A stretch of DNA of 64,000 nt, taken from NCBI GenBank assembly GCA_964438975.1, contig CAYTMU010000018.1, positions 1 through 64,000 of the forward strand. The letters run 5' to 3'. The notes under the pieces were generated by a model. It was given only the letters and a program-made list of their open reading frames with translations, did not search any database and had not been told where the DNA came from. The stretch is from Chryseosolibacter sp964438975. Lineage in GTDB: Bacteria > Bacteroidota > Bacteroidia > Cytophagales > Cyclobacteriaceae. Each line of letters starts with the position of its first letter. The stretch's first letter is position 1. Both the position numbers and the translations under genes were made by a program. Shown here in pieces: positions 8,463 to 16,777 of the stretch.

Positions 8463-9182
8463 ATGGAACTCGATATCCTGGTGCTGGCAGCACACCCCGA
8501 CGATGCAGAACTGGGGTGCGGTGGAACGATCATAAAGCATACGGTTGCGGGATATAAAGTGGGCATTGCCGACCTGACCCGCGGCGAACTCGGTACCCGC
8601 GGTACACCTGAGTTAAGAATTGCCGAGGCAAACGAATCGTCGGGAATACTGGGGGTATCCATCCGCGAGAATATTGGTCTTGCCGACGGCTTCTTCGCAA
8701 ATGACGAGGAAAGTCAACGCAAGGTGATCCGTGTTATACGGAAGTACCGACCTCGGATCGTACTCGCCAATGCGATCTACGACCGTCACATCGACCATGG
8801 AAAAGGAGCGTCACTTGCCCACGACGCATGCTTCCTGTCAGGCCTGGTGAAAATCGAGACCCAGGATGAAGAGGGAACCCGGCAAGCGCCCTGGCGTCCG
8901 GAAGTAGTGTATCACTTCGTGCAGAGTCAGTTTATAACGCCTGACTTTATTGTGGATATTTCATCGGAATGGCCGACCAAGATGAAAGCGATCCGCGCAT
9001 TTGCTTCACAATTCCACGATCCGGGAAGCAAAGAGCCGGAGACCTACATCAGCAAACCCGGGTTCTTGAGGATGCTCGAAGCGCGGGCGATTGAGTATGG
9101 CCACGCGATCGGCGCTGACTACGGAGAAGGGTTCACTGCGCGACGGTTCGTCGGGGTGAGCAACTTGTTTAACCTTCGGTAA
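8463..9182 (+). CDS. bshB1: Bacillithiol biosynthesis deacetylase BshB1
   Basis: A 239-residue PIG-L/LmbE-type zinc deacetylase. The zinc-binding motif AAHPDDAELGCGG lies near the N-terminus, and the later histidine pair is in DRHIDHGKG. It removes the acetyl group from N-acetylglucosaminyl-malate during bacillithiol synthesis. The GTRGTPELRIAEA segment and the overall length match BshB1 of Bacteroidota rather than other LmbE proteins. The ATG at 8463 is chosen because an in-frame upstream ATG (8391) would overlap trxB by more than 60 bases and add unrelated residues. A GAGGA sequence precedes the chosen start. Confidence 0.9.
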   Translation: MELDILVLAAHPDDAELGCGGTIIKHTVAGYKVGIADLTRGELGTRGTPELRIAEANESSGILGVSIRENIGLADGFFANDEESQRKVIRVIRKYRPRIVLANAIYDRHIDHGKGASLAHDACFLSGLVKIETQDEEGTRQAPWRPEVVYHFVQSQFITPDFIVDISSEWPTKMKAIRAFASQFHDPGSKEPETYISKPGFLRMLEARAIEYGHAIGADYGEGFTARRFVGVSNLFNLR

Positions 9183-9186
9183 CGAG

Positions 9187-9831
9187 TTAGGGCGCGAGCC
9201 GTCTGATATCCCAGGAGCCTGCTGCGGTCTTCACGTATTGTATCCTATCGTGCATGCGTCCGGGCCCTCCCTGCCAGAATTCGATCTTTTGCACATCGAC
9301 TTGAAATCCTCCCCAGTGACCGGGGCGCTCCAGGACTGGCTGTCCCTCGAATTTCTTTTCGATCATGCGGAAACGTTCCTCCAGAACATCCCTGGTTTCA
9401 ACCGCGGTACTTTGCGGAGAAGCCCATGCCCCGATCTGCGATTCACGCGGACGACTTTGGAAGTAAATGTCGGAGACTTCACTTGCCACGCGTGACGTTA
9501 TGCCCTCAATGCGAACCTGTCTCTCAAGTTCGGGCCAAAAGAATGTTAACGCGCACGCTGGATTATTTTGAAGCTCTTTGCCCTTTTTACTCTGGTAATT
9601 CGTGTAAAAAAGAAATCGATCGTTATCGAGTCCTTTTAACAATACGATTCGTCCCGACGGACGGCCGCGCTCATCGACAGTCGCAAGATGCATAGCGTTG
9701 GGCTCCGCGACTTCAGATGCGATCGCTTCGGAAAACCATTTCTGAAATTGTCGGAATGGATCCACATCAACACTTGCGGCATCGAGTGTAGCCTTTCTAT
9801 AGTCTTTTCGTATATTAGCTATATCCTGCAT
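9187..9831 (-). CDS. pdxH: Pyridoxamine 5'-phosphate oxidase
   Basis: A 214-residue FMN enzyme that oxidises pyridoxamine or pyridoxine 5'-phosphate to pyridoxal 5'-phosphate. Characteristic segments are IRKDYRKATLDAASVDVDP at the N-terminus, RIVLLKGLDNDRFLFYTNY and SKKGKELQNNP for FMN binding, SRPRESQIGAWAS in the middle, and the C-terminal EFWQGGPGRMHDR followed by WDIRRLAP. All are complete. It converges with bshB1 with a 4-base gap and lies divergent to yqgE. Confidence 0.97.
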   Translation of the reverse strand: MQDIANIRKDYRKATLDAASVDVDPFRQFQKWFSEAIASEVAEPNAMHLATVDERGRPSGRIVLLKGLDNDRFLFYTNYQSKKGKELQNNPACALTFFWPELERQVRIEGITSRVASEVSDIYFQSRPRESQIGAWASPQSTAVETRDVLEERFRMIEKKFEGQPVLERPGHWGGFQVDVQKIEFWQGGPGRMHDRIQYVKTAAGSWDIRRLAP

Positions 9832-10013
9832 TCTTTCATTCGGTTAATATAACGCACGCTTCGAGTCCCTCGCTCACAGTATTCAGGCACGAAATTTATC
9901 AAAGAAATAAGATTTGCATAGATGAAGGTTAAGTATTTTATTCATGTATCGGATGGAGCTATTCTCCTTGCCCTGCCTGAGTGAAATAAAGACATTCAAT
10001 CGAAATACCAGCG
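9832..10013. other. Divergent intergenic region pdxH / yqgE
   Basis: 182 bases that must hold the promoters of pdxH (minus) and the YqgE gene (plus). No exact TAnnTTTG element or stable hairpin stands out, and no gene is seen. Confidence 0.4.
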
Positions 10014-10589
10014 ATGGATTTTTTCAAGTACCGGAATAAAATCAAACCAGAGAAGGGTAGGCTGTTGATATCAGAACCATTTTTGCCTGATCCCAATTTC
10101 GAGAGAACGGTAGTGCTACTGTGTGAGCACAATGAGGAAGGATCGTTTGGTTTTGTATTGAACAAACCATCGATATTGAAAGTGAGTGAGGTGATGGAGG
10201 ATCTCGGCGATCTCGAGAGTGTTGTCTACGTCGGCGGTCCGGTTCAGCAGGATACGCTACACTTCATCCACCGCAACGCGCTACTGGAGAATGCTGTTGA
10301 AATAGCTGATAGTATCCATTGGGGAGGTGCCTTCGAGAGTTTGCTATTATTGTTCGAAACGCGCCAGTTCGAAGAGAAGAACATTCGCTTCTTTCTCGGC
10401 TATAGTGGTTGGGGCCCCGGGCAACTGGAAGCGGAACTCGATCAGGATTCATGGATCGTTTGTGACTATGTTACTGACCAGCTATTATTCGACACAGGGC
10501 CGGAGGTAATGTGGAGAAAAGCTCTTGAAGGTATGGGAGGACGATTTTCGATGTATTCGAACTATCCCGTTGATCCGAGGTTGAATTAG
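10014..10589 (+). CDS. yqgE: YqgE/AlgH family protein
   Basis: A 191-residue protein of the UPF0301 (YqgE/AlgH) family. The conserved segments are present: GRLLISEPFLPDPNFERTVV at the N-terminus, NEEGSFGFVLNKP, VYVGGPVQ and FLGYSGWGPGQLE. Its biochemical role is not established; in pseudomonads a relative (AlgH) influences alginate gene expression. The protein is soluble and of typical length. Confidence 0.93.
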   Translation: MDFFKYRNKIKPEKGRLLISEPFLPDPNFERTVVLLCEHNEEGSFGFVLNKPSILKVSEVMEDLGDLESVVYVGGPVQQDTLHFIHRNALLENAVEIADSIHWGGAFESLLLLFETRQFEEKNIRFFLGYSGWGPGQLEAELDQDSWIVCDYVTDQLLFDTGPEVMWRKALEGMGGRFSMYSNYPVDPRLN

Positions 10590-10600
10590 GCTTTTTTAAG

Positions 10601-10608
10601 TAACTTAG
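10601..10608 (+). promoter_or_regulatory. Putative -7 element of the DUF349 gene
   Basis: TAACTTAG matches TAnnTTTG at 7 of 8 positions. TTG at 10581-10583 sits 17 bases upstream. It lies 18 bases before the DUF349 ATG. Confidence 0.35.
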
Positions 10609-10625
10609 CATAAAAGGGGGGAGAA

Positions 10626-12494
10626 ATGGATTCTTTTACCATGGAAATCGAAAAAGACAATCGCGATGGACTTGATCACGTACATGGACCTGCGAGGGCA
10701 GAGTTCCGAGTGCTTAATTCCGAAGCGGATCTTTCCGAAAAGGACGAAAGTGAAGACGACACTATCGAGGATGATGAACAGAAACATGTCGACTACAGCA
10801 ATTATTCCAAGGAACAGGTCGTCGCCCTTGTAAAAGAGTTGTCTAAAGAAACGAATCACAAGAAGGTTGATCATATTCTGCGGGAGGTCAAACCACATTA
10901 CGACGAGATCCGAGACCGCGAAAAACAAACTGCACTCGACAAATTCCTGCAAGAGGGTGGTGAGGCGGATGACTTCGACTATAAGGGCGACGACCTTGAC
11001 ACCGCCTTCGATGCTCACGTCAAACTGATCCGGGATCGACGTACGCAGTATTTCCGACAACAGGAGGAACAAAAGGCGGAGAATCTGAGAAGGAAACTGG
11101 ACCTGATTGAACGCCTGCGCGTGTTGGTCGATTCTCCTGACAACACCAACCAGTTCGACACTTTCAAGGAGTTGCAGAAGGAATGGCGTGGCATTGGCCC
11201 TGTCCCGGCAACGCAGGCAAGGACATTGTGGGCAAACTATCACGCCCTCGTCGATCGATTCTACGACAACCAGAGCATTTACTTCGAGTTGAAAGAACTG
11301 GACAGGCGAAAAAACCTTGAGTCCAAACAAGATCTGTGTGTACGTGCCGAGCGGCTCGCCGAAGTAGAGATCATCAAGGATGCCATTCGCGAACTCAACG
11401 AGCTTCATCAGGAGTTCAAACATATCGGGCCCGTTCCTGCAGATGAAAAGGAAGCCATATGGCAGCGATTCAAGACCGCTTCCGATGCGGTGTACTCGCG
11501 GCGCGATGCCTATCTACACAGTCTGCAGGATGAACTCCAGAAGAACCTTGAGCTCAAGCTCAAGTATGGCGAGGAAGCGGAGTCCTATGCGAGTTTTCTA
11601 AGTGACCGGATCAAGGAGTGGAATGAGAAGACCCGTGAAATCCTCGAGCTTCAGAAAAAGTGGGAGGGCGCCGGTGGATTACCACGGGCAAAAGCCAAGG
11701 ACGTCAACAAGAAATTCTGGTCAGCCTTCAAGTCGTTTTTCAACAATAAGAATACTTTTTTTAAGAAACTTGATGAAGAACGTGAACAGAACCTGCAGGT
11801 AAAGAACGAACTGATCAAGCACGCGCTGGAACTGAAAGACAGCGAGGACTGGGAAAAGACATCCAACGATTTGAAAGCTCTTCAGCAAAAATGGAAGGAC
11901 GTCGGACCGGTGCCGGAGAAGTTTCGCGAAAAGTTATTCCGTGAGTTCAAAGATGCCTGTGATTATTTCTTCGCTCAGAAGCGTGGACAGACGGGCAAGG
12001 TCGAGCAGGAACAGATCGACAACCTGAACATGAAGGTTGCTATTGTCGAAGATCTGGAACGGCATGTTGCGGAAAACACTGCCTCTATTGAAGAGTTGAG
12101 AAATCTCCAGGATCGCTATGCCAGCATCGGATTCGTGCCGCGAAAGGATATTGCTTCGATGAAGAGCCGTTATCACGAAGCCGTTGAGAAGTTCGTGGCA
12201 GCAATACCTGATCTCACCGATGACGAGCGTAGCATGGCGTTGCTGGAAAACCAGGTGAGTGATCTGCGTAAGGATCCAATGGCAGATCGCAAGCTTTTCC
12301 ACAAGGAGCAGGCTATTCGCAAGAAGATCACGAAGGCGGAGAATGACATAGCACTTTGGAAAAACAACCTTGAATTCTTTGGACGTTCCCAAAATGCTGA
12401 CAAAGTCCGGGACGAATTCAATGAAAAGATACGAGTTGCAACAGAACACCTGAAAGAGTTGAAGCAACAACTCAAGTTCCTCCGTACAGTCTAG
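10626..12494 (+). CDS. DUF349 repeat protein
   Basis: A 622-residue, highly charged, helical protein. After an acidic N-terminus of about 50 residues it carries at least five DUF349 repeats spaced about 75-80 residues apart. They are recognisable by their turn motifs: EWRGIGPVP (~185), EFKHIGPVP (~262), KWEGAGGLP (~342), KWKDVGPVP (~422) and RYASIGFVP (~498). A coiled-coil tail ends in HLKELKQQLKFLR. DUF349 proteins of Bacteroidota have no settled function; the fold is a three-helix bundle per repeat, which suggests a scaffold. The ATG at 10626 follows GGGGGGAGAA, a usable Shine-Dalgarno. It converges with the next gene with a 9-base gap. Confidence 0.9.
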   Translation: MDSFTMEIEKDNRDGLDHVHGPARAEFRVLNSEADLSEKDESEDDTIEDDEQKHVDYSNYSKEQVVALVKELSKETNHKKVDHILREVKPHYDEIRDREKQTALDKFLQEGGEADDFDYKGDDLDTAFDAHVKLIRDRRTQYFRQQEEQKAENLRRKLDLIERLRVLVDSPDNTNQFDTFKELQKEWRGIGPVPATQARTLWANYHALVDRFYDNQSIYFELKELDRRKNLESKQDLCVRAERLAEVEIIKDAIRELNELHQEFKHIGPVPADEKEAIWQRFKTASDAVYSRRDAYLHSLQDELQKNLELKLKYGEEAESYASFLSDRIKEWNEKTREILELQKKWEGAGGLPRAKAKDVNKKFWSAFKSFFNNKNTFFKKLDEEREQNLQVKNELIKHALELKDSEDWEKTSNDLKALQQKWKDVGPVPEKFREKLFREFKDACDYFFAQKRGQTGKVEQEQIDNLNMKVAIVEDLERHVAENTASIEELRNLQDRYASIGFVPRKDIASMKSRYHEAVEKFVAAIPDLTDDERSMALLENQVSDLRKDPMADRKLFHKEQAIRKKITKAENDIALWKNNLEFFGRSQNADKVRDEFNEKIRVATEHLKELKQQLKFLRTV

Positions 12495-12503
12495 CCGAGT
12501 TGC

Positions 12504-14216
12504 TTAGTGTGACGCCTGGACGTTTTCGAACCTGATCTCGTGCGGCGACAACACAATCCTGCCACCGTTCCAGTGCACAGGGATTTCTCGTGCCGTCATA
12601 TTTGCGAGCGCGAGGATCTTGTTATCCAGCAACACAGCGGTAATCGAGAGAGGATCACTGCTTGATAGCGGCTCAACGGCGCGTCCCTGAAAAGGCGCCA
12701 GCATCCGAAGCGTGTCATAGACCGGATAAGCACGACAGCCCATATCGATGATGCCCTGGCTTCCCACGGTTTGATACAAGGTCACTGACGACCCCATGCC
12801 TTTTGAAAGACTGCATATCGCGCCAAACGTCCACAGCGACGCCAGCACCTCTGATTGTCTGGGATCCGTCCGCTGAATTTCCTCGACGACAAGGTCGGCC
12901 GGATCCGTGGCGTAGGGATTGAAACGCCTGCGCAACGTCAAGGGTGAAACGTGAACTGGCATTCCCTGGCCGTAAATGGATTTGGTACTCCGGATGAGAA
13001 ACTCAAGCGAGGCGGCATTCTCCAGAATCGTCAGATCGTCTGACGCATGCTCCTGTGGATCCATCGAGAAGGTGACGAAGTCAACGCCTCCCGTACGAAA
13101 GCGATTCCGGTTGATCTCGGTGAAGTTGTAGTCCGTCCCAACTCCGAATTGTACACGGGGGAAAGCCGTTTTCAGAGTACCCACCAGATCGATTATCTCC
13201 TGACTCGTGACAAGTGCCCCCTTCCGCAGGAGAATCACCTTTTTAAGACGTACTTTGTTTTGCTGGCAGATGACGGTGAACCCAGCCATTTCGTCCGCGA
13301 AATTGTCGGTTAAATGAAGGACCACCTCCAAGGGTAATCCCAGTGCGAAGGCATTTTCGTATTCCCTGGAGAAGTCGGCCGAAAATCGTTGGGATGAGGG
13401 CTGAAGGTCGATGCGGTAATGACTCAGTTTCAACCCTCGGATCATTGTGACCATTTCGTCTGATAGCCGCTCTACCTCCGATGAAGCACCGATGCCCAGC
13501 GATGGTAGCACGGTTTGGATCCCGGATGGCAGCAGCGTAACGCCCGTGTCATCAGGTACTTCCGTCGGTAAAGGCTCGACCGGCTTCAGCGTAATGCGTT
13601 GGTATACTTCGGTTCCCTTCTTCAACTCGACAGGGAAGGGGATGTCGAGTGGTGTACAGAAAGTTTTGTAGGAAGCATCACCCCAGTTTCTCTGATCCTC
13701 CGTCTCGAATATATCACCTTCGAAGATGGCCACAAAGCGATCCTCACCCGCCGTCCAGGTCATAGACCGGATATTCTTGAACGGATTGTCCGGGGCGATG
13801 TCGGTCGGAAAGATATTCTCCGACGTCGAACCATCGTCGTGAACGATCGTGCACGGCTTTCCAGCCACGAGGGGGGGATGTAACAGACAGAAACCGGCGC
13901 GGTTCTTCCTGAAATCCTCGAGCATTCTTCCGCGAATTTCAAACGTGATCACCCCATCCGCCTTTCCCACGATCTCCGTTTTCCAGGACATCACAGAGAC
14001 ACCACCGTTGATATGCGTAGACTCGTAGGCTAAGCGGAATTCATTATCCAGGCTCTCGATCTCCTCGTTTGTGATGTCGTGAACCATCGTATTCCAGTTG
14101 TGATCCCGAAGTGCGAAGTAGATCATCCGGATGACCTCGCTGTTCCGATAGGTGATGCGTCGCAAAAATCCGTTTTCGTAGACCAGACGTACGGGCCCGG
14201 CGTAAAGTGTTTTCAT
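12504..14216 (-). CDS. D-apionate lactonase-like protein
   Basis: A 570-residue soluble protein resembling the ApnL family (D-apionate lactonases). Features I associate with that family are the opening AGPVRLVYENGFLRRI, VIRMIYFALRDHNW, NRAGFCLLHPP and, most tellingly, ETEDQRNWGDASYKTFC, followed by a TIM-barrel-like middle (about 230-470) and a small beta C-terminal domain. ApnL opens D-apionolactone during catabolism of apiose, a branched sugar of plant pectin. The other apiose genes are not next to it, so the real substrate may be another aldonolactone or glycoside. No signal peptide, so it should act in the cytoplasm. Family assignment comes from remembered motifs, not a search. Confidence 0.6.
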   Translation of the reverse strand: MKTLYAGPVRLVYENGFLRRITYRNSEVIRMIYFALRDHNWNTMVHDITNEEIESLDNEFRLAYESTHINGGVSVMSWKTEIVGKADGVITFEIRGRMLEDFRKNRAGFCLLHPPLVAGKPCTIVHDDGSTSENIFPTDIAPDNPFKNIRSMTWTAGEDRFVAIFEGDIFETEDQRNWGDASYKTFCTPLDIPFPVELKKGTEVYQRITLKPVEPLPTEVPDDTGVTLLPSGIQTVLPSLGIGASSEVERLSDEMVTMIRGLKLSHYRIDLQPSSQRFSADFSREYENAFALGLPLEVVLHLTDNFADEMAGFTVICQQNKVRLKKVILLRKGALVTSQEIIDLVGTLKTAFPRVQFGVGTDYNFTEINRNRFRTGGVDFVTFSMDPQEHASDDLTILENAASLEFLIRSTKSIYGQGMPVHVSPLTLRRRFNPYATDPADLVVEEIQRTDPRQSEVLASLWTFGAICSLSKGMGSSVTLYQTVGSQGIIDMGCRAYPVYDTLRMLAPFQGRAVEPLSSSDPLSITAVLLDNKILALANMTAREIPVHWNGGRIVLSPHEIRFENVQASH

Positions 14217-14413
14217 GTCGATCAGTTCCCTTGAGAAGTGCGCATGAAACTATTATAAAATGGCGGGTATTCCAATCCCCTGGCGATACGCCGAGGTCTC
14301 ACATTCCGCCTGCGCCAATATTTTCGTCCTGTTTGAAATCCGTTGTGTCAGAATGAGAACAATTCAACTATATTGAGCGCCAAATCACGCTGCCTTTGGA
14401 CAGTATATGCTAG
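14217..14413. other. Divergent intergenic region
   Basis: 197 bases between the apionate-lactonase-like gene (minus) and the phosphotransferase gene (plus), expected to hold both promoters. TATATTGA at about 14370 is the nearest approach to a -7 element on the plus strand. No gene or strong hairpin seen. Confidence 0.35.
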
Positions 14414-15493
14414 ATGATAGATAATATCTTGGAACTTTATGGCGTTGAACCGACGAAAAGCGACGTCGAACCTTTGACGAGCGGACTCATCAATGCCACG
14501 TGGAAAGCTAGTGGGCCACAGGGAACATTCATTGTCCAACGGATTAATCACCACGTATTCAAAAAGCCGTTTGAAGTAGCGGCCAATATTCGAATGATCA
14601 ACGCCTTCCTCAAGGAACATTCACCTGCCTACCTTTTTGTCGCCCCTGTGCGAAACCTGGCGGGGGACGATATCGCTTACCTGGAGGGCGACGGCTATTA
14701 CCGGATGTTCCCGTATATCAGCGGTTCGCATACGATCAATGCCGTGCTAAATCCCAGCCAGGCTTTTGAGGCAGCCCTTCACTTCGGCAAATTCACGCGA
14801 CTATTAGCCGGATTCGATGCGAGGTTGCTGCACGTAACCATCCCGGATTTTCACAACCTGACTCTGCGGTACAGGCAGTTTGAAACCGCACTCGGCAATG
14901 GCAACCCCGAACGGATCAGGCAATCTCAGCACCTCATCGGTGATATCAGAAAGTTCGCCGGAATAGTTGATGAATTCGAAAAGATAAGGAGAAATACCAA
15001 TGTGAAACGGCGGGTAACGCATCACGACACCAAGATCAGCAACGTACTGTTCGACAAGCACGATAAAGGCCTCTGTGTCATCGACCTTGACACTGTTATG
15101 GCGGGCTATTTCATCAGCGATATGGGAGACATGATGCGCACATACCTTTCACCGGCAAATGAAGAAGAGAAAGACTTTGACAAGATCGAGGTGCGCGATG
15201 ATTTTTTCAAGGCAATCGTCAACGGGTATCTCAGTAGCATGGGAGACGAGTTGACATCCGACGAGCAGCCACTGATATTGTATGCGGGACCTTTTATGAT
15301 CTACATGCAAGCCCTCCGTTTTCTGACCGACTACTTCAACGATGATGTCTATTACGGAGCCCGATACGAAGACCAGAACTTCGTGCGCGCAGGGAATCAG
15401 TTGGTCTTGCTGAAGGCATTCGACGAAAAAGCCTCAACCTTACAGGGGATCGTCTCCGCTGAACTCGGCACTCGGTCCCGATTTATCTTTTAG
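14414..15493 (+). CDS. Phosphotransferase (aminoglycoside/choline/N-acetylhexosamine kinase fold)
   Basis: A 359-residue kinase of the APH/ChoK family. The catalytic loop HHDTKISNVLFD gives the HxDxxxxN signature at about 200-212, and the metal-binding DLD lies about 15 residues later in VIDLDTVM. The N-terminal TSGLINATWKA is the nucleotide-binding loop typical of N-acetylhexosamine 1-kinases (NahK) and relatives in Bacteroidota. It most likely phosphorylates a sugar or amino sugar at C1 rather than an antibiotic. The substrate cannot be decided from sequence. The downstream SGNH hydrolase gene is separated by 68 bases. Confidence 0.75.
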   Translation: MIDNILELYGVEPTKSDVEPLTSGLINATWKASGPQGTFIVQRINHHVFKKPFEVAANIRMINAFLKEHSPAYLFVAPVRNLAGDDIAYLEGDGYYRMFPYISGSHTINAVLNPSQAFEAALHFGKFTRLLAGFDARLLHVTIPDFHNLTLRYRQFETALGNGNPERIRQSQHLIGDIRKFAGIVDEFEKIRRNTNVKRRVTHHDTKISNVLFDKHDKGLCVIDLDTVMAGYFISDMGDMMRTYLSPANEEEKDFDKIEVRDDFFKAIVNGYLSSMGDELTSDEQPLILYAGPFMIYMQALRFLTDYFNDDVYYGARYEDQNFVRAGNQLVLLKAFDEKASTLQGIVSAELGTRSRFIF

Positions 15494-15561
15494 ACAAGCA
15501 AGGTCTCAAATCTCGCAGGCTACAGTATGGTCGTTTCAGGATAAGTCGTATCTTTATTTTA

Positions 15562-16221
15562 ATGAACATCATCATGAACAGAGTCCTTGCCGTTCTTCTG
15601 CTCCTTATTTCTACGGGTCTGTACGGGCAACAAAAGTCATTCTGGAAAGAGATTCAGGCATTCAAGAAAGAGGACAGCATTCAGGCACCACCCAAAAATG
15701 CGATTGTATTTGTAGGCAGTTCTTCGTTCCGCATGTGGAAAAGTGTTCACGAGGATTTTCCTGGCCACACTATTATCAATCGTGGCTTTGGAGGGTCCAG
15801 TCTTCCGCATGTGATCGATTACGCAGATGACATCATCATCCGTTATAAGCCGAAGCAGGTTTTTATTTACTGTGGTGAGAATGATTTTACAAAAGACACG
15901 GTGACAAGCGAGATCGTAACAGCCAGGTTTGTAACCTTGTTTGAATACCTTCGCAAGAAACTACCGAAAGCCGAGATCATCTTTGTCTCAATGAAACCAA
16001 GCCCTAGCCGACAGCATCTGATGCCTCGGATAAAGAAGGCAAATCAGGCTATCCAAGGTTTTCTTGAGACGAAGCAACGCACCGGCTATGTCGATATATG
16101 GCAGGCTATGCTGGATGCTGAGGGGAATCCCAGAAAAGAATTATTTCTCAAAGACATGCTTCATATGAATGCTTCTGGATATGCGATCTGGAAAGACGCC
16201 ATCGCACCGCGCTTGAAGTGA
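15562..16221 (+). CDS. SGNH/GDSL-type esterase, exported
   Basis: A 219-residue hydrolase with an N-terminal signal peptide ending near LYGQQ. SGNH blocks are visible: VGSSSFRMW (block I serine), RGFGGSSL (block II glycine), CGENDF (block III asparagine) and DMLHMNASGY (block V, with catalytic Asp and His). This lineage often removes acetyl groups from carbohydrates, but substrates vary. The start at 15562 could instead be the in-frame ATG at 15574; both keep the signal peptide. TATCTTTA at 15549 resembles a -7 element. Confidence 0.85.
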   Translation: MNIIMNRVLAVLLLLISTGLYGQQKSFWKEIQAFKKEDSIQAPPKNAIVFVGSSSFRMWKSVHEDFPGHTIINRGFGGSSLPHVIDYADDIIIRYKPKQVFIYCGENDFTKDTVTSEIVTARFVTLFEYLRKKLPKAEIIFVSMKPSPSRQHLMPRIKKANQAIQGFLETKQRTGYVDIWQAMLDAEGNPRKELFLKDMLHMNASGYAIWKDAIAPRLK

Positions 16222-16256
16222 CCTCGTTCAGTTGCGAAATACCTAAACCTTTACCT

Positions 16257-16709
16257 ATGGAAAATGAAAATGTAATCGATGCCGGGAGTGGCTATCAAAA
16301 CGGCCAATTGACCGTATCACCCACTGCAACGGTCTATCTGGCAGAAACAAGTCGCTGGGCGAAGTTCCTGGCTGTCCTCGGTTTTTGTTTTATCGGCTTA
16401 ATCGTTGTGATCGGCCTTTTTGCCGGTACGATTCTATCATCAATGGGTGGTGCGTTGCCGTATCCGCCTTTCGCGGTCGGAATATTCTACATTTTGATAG
16501 GCGCGGTGTATTTCTTTCCGATTTATTATTTGTTCAAGTTTGCCATAAAGTTGAAACCGGCGATTCAACAGAGGGATCCAGGCGATCTCGAAAGCGCTTT
16601 TGAGAACCTCAAATCGCACTACAAGTTCATTGGTATCTTGATGATCATCACGTTGGCACTATACGTAGTGGGCGGTGGCTTTGCCGTTCTGGCTGCGGCG
16701 TTCATGTAA
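16257..16709 (+). CDS. DUF5362-like membrane protein
   Basis: A 150-residue protein with three hydrophobic helices (about 34-58, 67-92 and 120-147) after a polar N-terminus. The segment ETSRWAKFLAVLGFCFIGL and the following loop resemble DUF5362 membrane proteins of Bacteroidota, whose role is unknown. The ATG at 16257 is chosen because it starts a polar leader typical of the family; an upstream in-frame ATG at 16218 would overlap the previous gene. Confidence 0.7.
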   Translation: MENENVIDAGSGYQNGQLTVSPTATVYLAETSRWAKFLAVLGFCFIGLIVVIGLFAGTILSSMGGALPYPPFAVGIFYILIGAVYFFPIYYLFKFAIKLKPAIQQRDPGDLESAFENLKSHYKFIGILMIITLALYVVGGGFAVLAAAFM

Positions 16710-16723
16710 GGGTACCCGGGTAG

Positions 16724-16763
16724 AGAACAGGTGGCTCCGCAGTATCCCGGCATGCTGTTCTCG
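16724..16763. other. Long-loop inverted repeat between convergent genes
   Basis: GAGAACAG at 16724-16731 and CTGTTCTC at 16756-16763 form an 8-base-pair stem around a 24-base loop. There is no T-run. It may act as a weak bidirectional terminator between the DUF5362 and acyl-CoA oxidase-like genes. Confidence 0.3.
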
Positions 16764-16777
16764 CTTCGCTCATACTA

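Noticed and set aside
10605..11423. A 272-codon open frame antisense to the DUF349 gene
   Set aside because: The translation is a low-complexity mirror of the charged helical repeats and shows no start signal or domain.
14414..15493. Aminoglycoside resistance gene
   Set aside because: The fold is shared, but the N-terminal motifs and Bacteroidota context point to a sugar or amino-sugar kinase; no resistance-type relatives or mobile elements are nearby.
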